A DNA stretch of 15,625 bases from JABDDM01 sp038240295 (GCA_038240295.1 JBBSDW010000084.1:1-15625); one strand, 5' to 3'. Positions 7,301 to 14,695 are shown, numbered from the stretch's first letter. The notes: a model not told the origin generated them from the sequence alone. Program-made: numbers and translations.

Positions 7301-9819
7301 TCGTAACCGCTCCGCCGGTAGTAACTCTTGTACCGACCGGCCGACACCAGATTTGTGCTGGGGATTCGATCAGACTTTATGCTCCGGCAGGGATGCTCGC
7401 GTATTTATGGTCGGATGGTGGAAAAAGCCCCTCGATCCTTGTTCGGCAATCGGGGAGGTATACCGTTGCAGTTCAGGATATCAACGGATGTTCAGGTGCG
7501 AGCGATACGGTGACGGTCTCGGTGATCGCTAAACCGCTTCCAACGATTGCAGGGCCGGACGCTGAGTGCCCGCAGTCAACTTCAAGCTACACCGCGCTAA
7601 GCGATCCGAACGCAAACTATACCTGGGTATTATCCGGCGGCGGGACGATCGTTAGCGGCGCGAAGACCGATAGCGTCACGATCAACTGGGCAACAGCCGG
7701 TAAATGGATCATCACACTTCACGATTCCTCATCCGCAGGCTGCGAAAAAGATACTTCCTTCGCGGTGACGATCGGTACGACACTCACACCGAGTATTAGT
7801 CCAGCGGGTCCGATCACGCTTTGCACAGGCGATAGCGTTGTGCTCCATGCGCAAAAAGGATTTACCAAATATCTCTGGAGCAATGGATCGAGCGCTGATT
7901 CGATACTTGTTGCTGCGTCGGGATCCTATTCTGTCACGGTAAATGGCTCTGGAGGTTGCACGGGTACCTCCTCTCCCGTCGCGGTAACGATCAACCCCAA
8001 TCCAAAGCCTCAACCGAAACTTGCGGCAACGAGAGGCATTATTTGCGCGGGAGATAGCTTGCCGCTTTCAACGACTCAGACGTTTGCCTCGTATCTGTGG
8101 TCGACAGGTGCAGCCACGCAGACGATCAATGTAACGCAAGCAGGCATGTATTTCGTGATCGTCGCGAGCAGCGACGGTTGCACGGGCATCTCGGATAGTA
8201 TTAACGTGACGGTCAGCCCAATGCCCGTTGCGTCGATCACTGCAAACGGCCCGACGACGTTCTGTGGCGGTGATAGTGTTATCCTCTCTGCGCCGAGTGG
8301 TGCGGCCGGATATGTATGGTCCAACGGGGAGATAACCGATTCGATCGTTGTAAGGACTTCAGCCGATTATGTCGTAACGGTGACAAATGCGTTCGGCTGT
8401 TCCGCGACTTCATTGCCTTTGCGCGTCAAGGCGGGATTGCAAACGAAACCAATGATCGTTGGTCCGGCCGCAGTTTGTTCCGGCTCTCACACCTCCTATT
8501 CCGTAACTCTTATTAGCGGTGCCCTGTATACTTGGGTCATTACTGGAGGTACCCTCGCGAGTGGACAGGGTACGAATACAATAAGTATTACCTGGCCAGC
8601 GAATGGAGCTGGATCGATCGAGATCACCGAGACTGACACTGCTTCAGGATGCACGGGAACGGCAACGATCAGTGTGACCATCGATAACAATCTTGTGCCG
8701 AGCGTAACCGCAAGTGGATCGCTTCATTTCTGCAAGGGAGACTCTGTTGTCCTCGATGCGGGAGCGGGCTTTTTGACGTATCAGTGGCAGCTCAATAATA
8801 CAGCGGTCGCCGGAGCAACGAGTGAATTCTTTACGGCGCTTGCGAGTGGTAGCTATACTGTATTTGTAACGAACAATGGAAGCTGTCAGGGGACGTCGAA
8901 GCCCTCCGTGATCGTTGTGAATCTGCTGCCACAGGCACCGATCATCACCCCAGTTGGTACGACGCTTACGAGTTCGGCTTCAAGTAAGTATCAATGGAAC
9001 CTGAACGGCGCACCGCTTACTGGCGAGACCGGGCAAACGCTCCTCTCGCCAAAGGCCGGTGATTATATTGTTCTGATCGTCGATTCGAATGGCTGCAGTA
9101 ATATCTCGAAACCCTTCACCTATCGCGATAGCGGCCAGACGGTCGTCGCCGTGCCGCTCCGTTTGCAGGCGAATCCATCGAACGCCGTGCACATTCCGAT
9201 AGAATTGCTTTCATCGCAGAATGTGGTGCAAAGCGGACCGATGCATTTTACCGCGTCACTCAGGTTCAACAAAACACTGCTGGCTCCGACAGGTCAAACA
9301 CCGATGGGAACGATACAGGGTAACGATATGATCGTGACAATCAGCGGCACCAATCCCCTGCCGCTCGGAACGACCACCGGCGTACTAAAAACATTAGACT
9401 TTATCGCCACGCTCGGCAGCGACACCTGTACGGATGTTACGATCGATGCCTTCCAGTGGGCGGATGACGCGGTAAGCGTTTCGCGGCAAGGCGGACGCTT
9501 CTGTCTGACCGGTGTCTGCGAGGCGGGTGGTACGCTTCGGCTAATCGATCCGAATGTCAAACTCGGCTTGTCACTCAGTCATCCGAACCCGGCGAATACG
9601 AGTGCACGTGTCGAATATGATATTCGCGAGGAGGGTGAAACCGAACTTTATATTACCGATCTCATGGGTCATGTCGTGAAGACAGTACTAACCGGAACGC
9701 AGATCCCAGGCCATTACACGGCCGAATTCGATCTAAAGAATCTCGCGCAAGGTTCCTATATTTACGTCCTCCAAACGCCAAGTGCGAAACTCTCGCATTT
9801 GTTGCAGATCATTCGTTAA
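4303..9819 (+). CDS. Giant secreted surface protein: SBBP propeller, Ig/PKD-like array, cohesin-like domain, T9SS signal
   Basis: An 1838-residue protein predicted to be exported by Sec and then passed to the cell surface or medium by the type IX system. The signal peptide is 1-20, with cleavage expected after LYA before Gln21. Residues about 50-280 resemble the DUF7948 domain usually found before SBBP repeats (FIPNLGQ, then DVDFYSRYRGLTVYF). Seven SBBP repeats of 63-68 residues occupy 292-756, each opening with a form of WGTYFG. Eleven Ig/PKD-like modules fill about 767-1608. A cohesin-like beta-sandwich lies at about 1617-1745. A type A sorting domain covers about 1754-1838, starting SLSHPNPA and ending in a Y-I-Y-V-L strand and a basic tail. 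A short Ser-Gly-Glu repeat lies near 240-250. The role is probably adhesion or scaffolding; no catalytic motif is seen. Fourteen bases separate it from the OmpA-family gene, so the two are probably co-transcribed. The family assignment is firm; the substrate or binding partner is unknown. Confidence 0.92.
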   Translation: MRKFCVVFVVFIAMAAKLYAQPSQSRVPGSLSSESVANDSRMSSIGESHSMEFIPNLGQLSDKHGNPLPDVDFYSRYRGLTVYFSQSQIHFYFSRIVRKPDNKASRFAPVGIHDPRHDSMFTYRIDLSLIGADPNATLTPEQPLPDHSNYYIPRFPNGLTDVPAYAALLYHNVYPNIDMRVYSTEQGMKYDFVVRPGGDPSRIRMHYEGPDSLIASNGHITIYSPLGTITEANPVSYQSLTAGERSGESSGESSPELRTNVASNYLLSGNDIAFVLGSYDRSQPVVIDPPRLWGTYFGGSSIDYFIGNCVDHSDNIYVAGTCLDAGFGTAGTHQDTLNYLSGYPYDAIFVKFNPAGGRVWSTYYGAGLSEGWGIAIDHSQNVVVNGNTFDDTCIATTGAYQTVLNGNPANKAWDGFVARFDSAGHRYWGTYFGTSDTDIVYDIAADSSNNIIIVGYTSSTTGAASPGAFKTSRTRTATYDYGGFIAKFLSSGTRLWSTYYGDTVSNSLGVCVGAGDSIIVSGTTVCKAGIATAGTYLSTMPNYVAGYVVKFSPSGSRSWGTYVDGNASFYGSALYGVATHSDGSIYTCGYTWTPTGLGTAGAYRSSIPYGTDGSIFEVFNSHGNRTAGTYIGNSYRAEIAFRVAVDGSGNAIVGGWTDDSTHIATAGAFQSSVIDTNVSFLAKFTKNGARKWGTYFAGNGHPGGWDPIYGVSIDHFEHPIISGATGSDSGMATIGSFQPTYGGGSVSYSDGFVEKFCDTLNAPLHFWGDSTMCYGSIDTLQAPPGYAGYQWRRAGVILPGATSSKYGVPIAQAPGAYRYTVDIADARICVSTSDTLNLIIRSLPTISAGPAKAICLNTSVQIGNLTSGGLAPYHYVWLPDSGLTSASIASPVATPKHTTKYVVIVTDSNGCQAQDSVVVTVRPLPQMVTANNVVICQAGSATIGAPASGSGPFTYDWTPATGLSSTSIAQPVAAPANSTTYRVHITDANGCDNWDTINVIVTAPPVVTLVPTGRHQICAGDSIRLYAPAGMLAYLWSDGGKSPSILVRQSGRYTVAVQDINGCSGASDTVTVSVIAKPLPTIAGPDAECPQSTSSYTALSDPNANYTWVLSGGGTIVSGAKTDSVTINWATAGKWIITLHDSSSAGCEKDTSFAVTIGTTLTPSISPAGPITLCTGDSVVLHAQKGFTKYLWSNGSSADSILVAASGSYSVTVNGSGGCTGTSSPVAVTINPNPKPQPKLAATRGIICAGDSLPLSTTQTFASYLWSTGAATQTINVTQAGMYFVIVASSDGCTGISDSINVTVSPMPVASITANGPTTFCGGDSVILSAPSGAAGYVWSNGEITDSIVVRTSADYVVTVTNAFGCSATSLPLRVKAGLQTKPMIVGPAAVCSGSHTSYSVTLISGALYTWVITGGTLASGQGTNTISITWPANGAGSIEITETDTASGCTGTATISVTIDNNLVPSVTASGSLHFCKGDSVVLDAGAGFLTYQWQLNNTAVAGATSEFFTALASGSYTVFVTNNGSCQGTSKPSVIVVNLLPQAPIITPVGTTLTSSASSKYQWNLNGAPLTGETGQTLLSPKAGDYIVLIVDSNGCSNISKPFTYRDSGQTVVAVPLRLQANPSNAVHIPIELLSSQNVVQSGPMHFTASLRFNKTLLAPTGQTPMGTIQGNDMIVTISGTNPLPLGTTTGVLKTLDFIATLGSDTCTDVTIDAFQWADDAVSVSRQGGRFCLTGVCEAGGTLRLIDPNVKLGLSLSHPNPANTSARVEYDIREEGETELYITDLMGHVVKTVLTGTQIPGHYTAEFDLKNLAQGSYIYVLQTPSAKLSHLLQIIR
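5176..6570 (+). repeat. Seven SBBP beta-propeller repeats within the surface protein
   Basis: In protein coordinates the repeats start at residues 292, 359, 427, 495, 558, 626 and 691, giving spacings of 67, 68, 68, 63, 68 and 65. Each has a W-[GS]-T-Y-[FY]-G-like opening (repeat 6 has A in place of W), a middle strand of the type D-S-x-N-x-I-x-x-x-G-x-T, a T-x-G-A/T-[FY] segment and a closing F-x-x-x-G-x-R. The DNA copies are well diverged, so the array is old. Confidence 0.8.
6601..9126 (+). repeat. Eleven Ig/PKD-like modules within the surface protein
   Basis: Modules begin near residues 767, 843, 924, 1004, 1079, 1161, 1234, 1307, 1382, 1464 and 1542. Three classes can be told apart. Class A has C-x-G-D-S, then Y-x-W-S and a final G-C. 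Class B, at 1079 and 1382, has GP near the start, Y-T-W-V, GG and an I-T/N-W strand. Class C, at 843 and 924, has Y-x-W-x-P, then TTxYxVxxTDxNGC. Most modules carry one early and one late Cys that could pair after export; the last module lacks the early one. Confidence 0.75.
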
Positions 9820-9833
9820 GTCGGACCACAAAC

Positions 9834-11855
9834 ATGGGGACGAAGCGATTGTTGCTTTTGGTGGTAGCATTCTTTCTTGCATTCCTGTCGGGACGCGCTT
9901 TTGGACAAGGAGACACGCTTGTGAGAAGCGCACAATTTGAGACTAGGCCCAGCGTTGGGATCATCGGAGGCATAGCTCTCAATGAATATAGCACGGCGTT
10001 TCGCTACCTTCCGGGGGTTCCTGCTTGTTCACCTATATATAAGAGTGGACATGGCATAGGCAGTTCGGTCGGCGCATTGTTCAATCTCCCGCTCACCTCG
10101 CAATTTGCGTTCAGCGTGAGAGGTGTTTATACGATGAACGGCGGACTTCTGACGGTTGATGAACCGACGACAATCAGCGTAGCAGGTGTTGCAACCGCGG
10201 CCAATATTCAACACACCATTCAGGCATCGCTCGGGCTTCTCGATCTTGAGCCGGGAATAAGTTTCGAGGTTTTGCCTGCGCTCAGAATCTTTGCGGGCGC
10301 GGGAATTGGATATTTGCTGTCAACCAACTTCGATCAAAAGGAGACGCTGACCCAACCAGCAGATGTAGGCGTTTTCGAGAATGGCTCTCGCAGTCGAAAC
10401 GAGCAGACTGGAAAGCTTCCAAATGCCGCAACAATCGTTGCCTCGGTCCTGGGAGGTATTAATTATTTGTTGCCGCTTAACGCGTCACGCACACTTAGTG
10501 CAATGCCGGAAGTAAGTTGGTCGCAGTGGCTGACGTCACCGGTGAAGGGCTTGTCGTGGAATGTAGGAAGTCTCCGGGGAAGTGTTGCGATTCTTTACAC
10601 CATTCCGGAAGCTCTCACTCCTCCTGTTATCGTACCTCCCGCGCCGGCACCGACTGTTGGAAAGAAGATTCCTGCACTAGTTGCATCGCTTACTGCGCGT
10701 GGCATTGATGCCGATGGCAGCGAGCAGCCTGTCGCTACAGTGAAGGTGGAAGAGGTCTACGAAACACATCTTGCGCCCCTTGTGCCATATATTTTTTTTG
10801 AGCAGAGTTCTGCGACAGTCGCCGATCGCTATCGAATGCTCGAGCGAACGCAAGTCGACACGTTCGCTCTCCGTTCGTTGAATGGTACTGAGCGCTTAAC
10901 CATGTACCGAAACGTACTGAATATTCTTGGTCGACGCTTACTTGACAAACCGAGCGCTCATATTACACTCACAGGCTGCACGGCGATGGGTACCGAAACG
11001 GGAGGCCGTACACTTTCGAAGGCGAGAGCGGCTGCGGTTAAAACATATTTGACCTCGGCCTGGAATATTCCATCCGATCGTATTCGAGTTGAAGGACGCG
11101 AACTTCTTCAGAATTATTCACCGCGAAACGATACCGATGGCATTGCTGAGAACCGACGAGTTGAGATCACAAGCAACGATCCCTCGATCCTCGCTCCCCT
11201 TTCACTTTCGGACACGCTTCGCGAATCGACTCCGCCTCTCATTCGCTTTTACCCAAACGCAGTTGCAGGGGCGGGCGTTGCAAGCTGGACCATCGATGTA
11301 TCGCAGGGTGCGAACATCTTAAAATCGTATACCGGAGCGATACTTTTAAAGACTGTCGATTGGGATCTTAATACCGACCAGAAACATGTGCCGACAACGC
11401 CAGGACGGATCGAGGCCGTATTGCATGTCACCGATTCGATAAATTCGATGACCAGTGCGCGAGATACGCTCAGTGTGTTACAAGTGACGCTGGTCTCACA
11501 AAAGCGCGAGTTTGCAGGTGATGCGGAACTCCAGCACTATAGCTTGCTCCTCTTTGACTTTAAATCATCCGAATTATCTTCGCGCGATAGGGAAGTGCTC
11601 ACATTTATCAAAAGTCACATTCAAAAGAATTCGGTAGTCACGGTGGTCGGTTATGCCGATCGCATCGGAAACGCCGAGGTCAATCGGACACTTGCAAACG
11701 CTCGCGCACAGGCCGCCGCAGCGGTGTTGGGCGTCCAAAATGGAAAAGTCAGCGGAAGCGATCAACTGCTTTATGATAATGCGACGCCCGAAGGCAGATT
11801 TTATTCGAGGACGGTCGAAGTAACGATCACAACGCCGAAGGATTCGGCACAATAA
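9834..11855 (+). CDS. OmpA-family outer-membrane protein with two OmpA-type domains
   Basis: A 673-residue envelope protein. The signal peptide is 1-24 (cleavage after AFG, before Gln25). Residues about 35-255 look like an outer-membrane beta-barrel with alternating strands. A Pro-rich linker at about 262-274 follows. The first OmpA-type domain is about 313-446, a beta-sandwich-like insert lies at about 465-555, and a second OmpA-type domain is about 566-668. In the first domain the usual GHTD motif is GCTA (Ala384 replaces the diaminopimelate-binding Asp), while Arg398 and NRRVEI (440-445) are kept. In the second, GYAD keeps Asp609 and Arg624, but the NRR motif is SRT (658-660). It probably anchors the outer membrane to peptidoglycan. 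The gene starts 14 bases after the T9SS-type surface protein and ends 10 bases before the effector-binding gene, indicating one transcript. It may help anchor or export the large neighbour; that link is inferred from gene order only. Confidence 0.88.
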   Translation: MGTKRLLLLVVAFFLAFLSGRAFGQGDTLVRSAQFETRPSVGIIGGIALNEYSTAFRYLPGVPACSPIYKSGHGIGSSVGALFNLPLTSQFAFSVRGVYTMNGGLLTVDEPTTISVAGVATAANIQHTIQASLGLLDLEPGISFEVLPALRIFAGAGIGYLLSTNFDQKETLTQPADVGVFENGSRSRNEQTGKLPNAATIVASVLGGINYLLPLNASRTLSAMPEVSWSQWLTSPVKGLSWNVGSLRGSVAILYTIPEALTPPVIVPPAPAPTVGKKIPALVASLTARGIDADGSEQPVATVKVEEVYETHLAPLVPYIFFEQSSATVADRYRMLERTQVDTFALRSLNGTERLTMYRNVLNILGRRLLDKPSAHITLTGCTAMGTETGGRTLSKARAAAVKTYLTSAWNIPSDRIRVEGRELLQNYSPRNDTDGIAENRRVEITSNDPSILAPLSLSDTLRESTPPLIRFYPNAVAGAGVASWTIDVSQGANILKSYTGAILLKTVDWDLNTDQKHVPTTPGRIEAVLHVTDSINSMTSARDTLSVLQVTLVSQKREFAGDAELQHYSLLLFDFKSSELSSRDREVLTFIKSHIQKNSVVTVVGYADRIGNAEVNRTLANARAQAAAAVLGVQNGKVSGSDQLLYDNATPEGRFYSRTVEVTITTPKDSAQ

Positions 11856-11865
11856 CTAACCTTTT

Positions 11866-12342
11866 ATGGCGGAAGACATCGCGCATCACGATCAATTTAC
11901 TATTGTAGGGATTTATAGCAGAACCACGAACGCCATTGAAATGAGCGGCGCTGGGATCATCGGCAGTCAGTGGAAACGCTTCATGAGCGAAGGATTACTC
12001 GCACAAATTCCACACCGCGCTGACGATAACATTATCGCGTTCTATACCGATTACGAGAACGATATGAATGGTAAATATAGCTTTGTGATCGGGGCACGTG
12101 TAACAGAGATCGGTTCGTTACCCGAGGGAATGCATCCCTTCGATGTGCCCGACGGAAAATATGCAAAGTTTACTTCCGGAGCAGCAACAGCAGACATCGT
12201 AGGAACGTGGATGAGGATTTGGAGTACTTCGCCCGAGGAACTGGGCGGATCACGTGCGTACATAGCTGATTACGAACTTTTTGATAAGCATGCGCACGAT
12301 CCGAACACAGCAACCGTCGACATCTACGTAGGACTAAGCTAA
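11866..12342 (+). CDS. Stand-alone GyrI/Cass2-like effector-binding domain protein
   Basis: A small cytoplasmic protein of 158 residues with no signal peptide and no helix-turn-helix. Its pattern fits the SOUL/GyrI-like effector-binding fold found at the C-terminus of AraC- and MerR-type regulators and as free proteins such as integron-associated Cass2. Visible marks are an opening strand with an aromatic specificity segment (FTIVGIYSRT), a W-x-x-F helix (36-39), I-x-x-x-Y-T-D-Y-E (57-64), Y-S-F-V-I-G (71-76), the P-x-G-K-Y-A-x-F strand (95-102), W-x-x-I-W (115-119), and a final A-D-Y-E with Glu137, the position used for cationic ligands in this family. It probably binds a small hydrophobic or cationic molecule. 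It is the last gene of the surface-protein operon, 10 bases after the OmpA gene, which is an unusual setting. Its stop codon overlaps the stop of the convergent methyltransferase gene. Confidence 0.8.
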   Translation: MAEDIAHHDQFTIVGIYSRTTNAIEMSGAGIIGSQWKRFMSEGLLAQIPHRADDNIIAFYTDYENDMNGKYSFVIGARVTEIGSLPEGMHPFDVPDGKYAKFTSGAATADIVGTWMRIWSTSPEELGGSRAYIADYELFDKHAHDPNTATVDIYVGLS

Positions 12343-13121
12343 CGCGAGATTGCGGTCAGCCTTTCGAGCACGATCCCACAACTGATCGCAACGTTGAGCG
12401 ACTCCCCTTTGCCGATCTTTGGAATATAGATCCTGTGATCGGCAATCGCTGCAACATTAGCGCTTACGCCGTGCGCTTCACTTCCAAGTACGACTACCAT
12501 TTTATTGTTCGCGGAAAGTTGTGACAGCGGCGTTGCACGTTCGTCAAGCATCGTTGCGACAATCGTATAGCCCGCTCGTTTAAGTTGGTTTAGATCTCTC
12601 GTCAGATCATCTGTTTGTTTGGCCCTCGCGTTGAAGATCGAGCCTTGCGTTGCGCGTAGTACTTTCGGAGAATAGAGATCGGCAGTTGCCTTTGTCACGA
12701 TGAGGTCATACACTCCAAACCATGCTGCAGTCCGAATGATCGTCCCGACATTTCCCGGATCCTGCACATCATCGAGCGCAAGCACGAGCGGAGCGCTCAT
12801 CGTAGCATCGGTCTCCGGCAGATCCATCAACGCGAATATTCCCTGTGTCGTGGAAGTTTCGGCGACGCGCTCTGCATTTTTTTGAGAGATCGAGCGAATA
12901 CGTTTGCCGGAATATCCGAGAATAGCTGTTTGCTCTGTGCGGGCCAGCTCTGTCGCATAGATCTCAACGATCTCTCGCTTCGCAAATTCGAGTGCGGCCT
13001 CGATCAAATGTGGACCTTCGATCAGATATTGATTTCGTTCACGTCGCAGGGCTGGCGAACGAACAAGTTCGCGGAGTTCGGACGCTTCGTTGTTGGTGAC
13101 CGGTCCTAATTCTACGCTCAT
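12339..13121 (-). CDS. TrmH/SpoU-family RNA 2'-O-methyltransferase
   Basis: A 260-residue AdoMet-dependent methyltransferase of the SPOUT (alpha/beta-knot) class, acting on rRNA or tRNA ribose. The N-terminal substrate-binding domain spans about 16-95 (SPALRRERNQYLIEG is typical). The catalytic domain spans about 110-258 and has all three family motifs: DPGNVGTIIRTAAWFG with Asn124 and Arg130, VVVLGSEAHGV at 209-219, and IYIPKIGKGESLNVAISCGI at 231-250 with Glu253 after it. Length and layout fit the RlmB/TrmH-like group that methylates 23S rRNA; the exact target cannot be told from sequence. The start codon overlaps the stop of the mutase gene in an ATGA, which supports this start and suggests translational coupling. 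The 3' end overlaps the convergent effector-binding gene by 4 bases. Confidence 0.93.
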   Translation of the reverse strand: MSVELGPVTNNEASELRELVRSPALRRERNQYLIEGPHLIEAALEFAKREIVEIYATELARTEQTAILGYSGKRIRSISQKNAERVAETSTTQGIFALMDLPETDATMSAPLVLALDDVQDPGNVGTIIRTAAWFGVYDLIVTKATADLYSPKVLRATQGSIFNARAKQTDDLTRDLNQLKRAGYTIVATMLDERATPLSQLSANNKMVVVLGSEAHGVSANVAAIADHRIYIPKIGKGESLNVAISCGIVLERLTAISR

Positions 13122-14695
13122 GCGGAATATTCCCCGAATGCGCGGCGCATCGCGTCCGAAATTTCGCCAAGCGTCACCAGCGACTCGACTGCCTCGATGA
13201 TCTGTGGCATCAGGTTCGTCGATTCTCTTGCAGCTGTCTCACATTTGGCGATTGCCCGCTCGGCCGTCTTCGCGTCACGCTTTGCGCGAACTGCTCGCAC
13301 GCGTTTGATCTGCTCGCGTTCAAGTTTCGGATCGATCTTTAATGTTTCGGAGGAGAGCGTCTCTTTCATCGCGAACTGGTTTACGCCTACGATGATTTCC
13401 GCTTTCGACTCGACTTTTTTCTGCCACTCGTAAGCGCTCTTTGCAATTCTATCCTGATAAAATCCCTGCTCGATCGCGCGGACTGCTCCGCCGATTGCGT
13501 CAACCTCTTTCATAAGCGCCCTACTCCGCTCTACAAGCTCGTTCGTTAAATATTCTACGTAATAACTTCCAGCCATTGGATCGACCGTGTCGGCGATTCC
13601 CGATTCGTAGGCGATCACCTGCTGTGTGCGAAGTGCGGTTCGCGCAGAAGATTCTGTGGGCAACGCCAGCGCTTCGTCTTTTCCGTTTGTATGCAGTGAC
13701 TGCGTTCCGCCTAATACGGCTGCCATCGCCTCGATGGTGGTGCGAACGACATTATTATCGATCTGTTGCGCCGTGAGCGTCGAACCGGCAGTCTGCGAAT
13801 GAAACCGGAGTTTCCACGAATCAGGATTCTTCGCGTGAAATTCATCACGCATGACCTTCGCCCAGATGAAACGCGCCGCCCGAAACTTTGCGATCTCCTC
13901 GAAAAAATTTGAATGCGCATTAAAAAAGAACGAAAGCCTCGGCGCGAACTGATCGATCTCGAGCCCCGCGGCAAGCGCAGCTTTTACATAAGCAATGCCA
14001 TTCGAGAGTGTAAAGGCGATCTCTTCCACCGCCGTCGAGCCGGCCTCACGAATGTGATAGCCGCTGATCGAGATCGTGTTCCATGCCGGCAGTTCATTAG
14101 CGCACCATTGAAAAATGTCGGTCACGATTCGCATCGAAGGCTCGGGTGAATAGATATAGGTCCCACGCGCTGCGTATTCTTTCAGGATGTCGTTCTGGAT
14201 CGTGCCCGAAAGTTTCTTAAGATCGGCGCCCTGCTTCTTCGCTTTTGCAACATAAAGTGCGAGCAGGATCGATGCCGTCGCGTTGATCGTCATCGAGGTC
14301 GAAATCGTTGCGAGTTCGATCCCATCGAAGAGTACATCGAAATCGTCGAGCGAGTCGATCGCAACGCCTACCCTCCCAACTTCGCCCTCGGCCATCTGGT
14401 GATCGGAGTCATATCCGATCTGCGTTGGGAGATCGAAGGCGACTGAAAGACCTGTCGTGCCGCTTCCCAAAAGATACTTGTACCGCTCATTCGATTCGCG
14501 CGCACTCCCAAAGCCGGCGTATTGACGCATCGTCCAAAACCGCGTCCGGTACATCTTGGGATAGACTCCGCGCAGGAACGGATAGTCGCCGGCTGCGGCA
14601 TTATCTAAGGCGGTGGAATCCGAAGCGGAGTAGCTTGCACCGATCGGAATATGGGAGGAAGTCTCGAAATGCTCTTTTCGTTGTTTGCTTTGCAT
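13118..14695 (-). CDS. Methylmalonyl-CoA mutase, catalytic (large) subunit of a split enzyme
   Basis: A 525-residue TIM-barrel subunit of B12-dependent mutase, interconverting (R)-methylmalonyl-CoA and succinyl-CoA in propionate and odd-chain or branched-chain carbon metabolism. Key motifs are RFWTMRQYAGFGSARESN (52-69), TIQNDILKEY (165-174), NTISISGYHIREAG (206-219), RFHSQTAGSTLT (298-309) and GGTQSLHTN (329-337). Subtracting 30 from the Propionibacterium MutB numbering, as I remember it, places Tyr89, Arg207, Tyr243 and His244 on Tyr59, Arg177, Tyr213 and His214. This fits methylmalonyl-CoA rather than isobutyryl- or hydroxyisobutyryl-CoA as substrate. The protein ends at FGEY without a B12-binding domain, so a separate small subunit with the DxHxxG motif must be encoded elsewhere; neither it nor a MeaB-type chaperone is in the window. 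The ATG start has no strong ribosome site, but the length fits the split-subunit family. It is coupled by ATGA to the methyltransferase gene. Confidence 0.95.
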   Translation of the reverse strand: MQSKQRKEHFETSSHIPIGASYSASDSTALDNAAAGDYPFLRGVYPKMYRTRFWTMRQYAGFGSARESNERYKYLLGSGTTGLSVAFDLPTQIGYDSDHQMAEGEVGRVGVAIDSLDDFDVLFDGIELATISTSMTINATASILLALYVAKAKKQGADLKKLSGTIQNDILKEYAARGTYIYSPEPSMRIVTDIFQWCANELPAWNTISISGYHIREAGSTAVEEIAFTLSNGIAYVKAALAAGLEIDQFAPRLSFFFNAHSNFFEEIAKFRAARFIWAKVMRDEFHAKNPDSWKLRFHSQTAGSTLTAQQIDNNVVRTTIEAMAAVLGGTQSLHTNGKDEALALPTESSARTALRTQQVIAYESGIADTVDPMAGSYYVEYLTNELVERSRALMKEVDAIGGAVRAIEQGFYQDRIAKSAYEWQKKVESKAEIIVGVNQFAMKETLSSETLKIDPKLEREQIKRVRAVRAKRDAKTAERAIAKCETAARESTNLMPQIIEAVESLVTLGEISDAMRRAFGEYSA

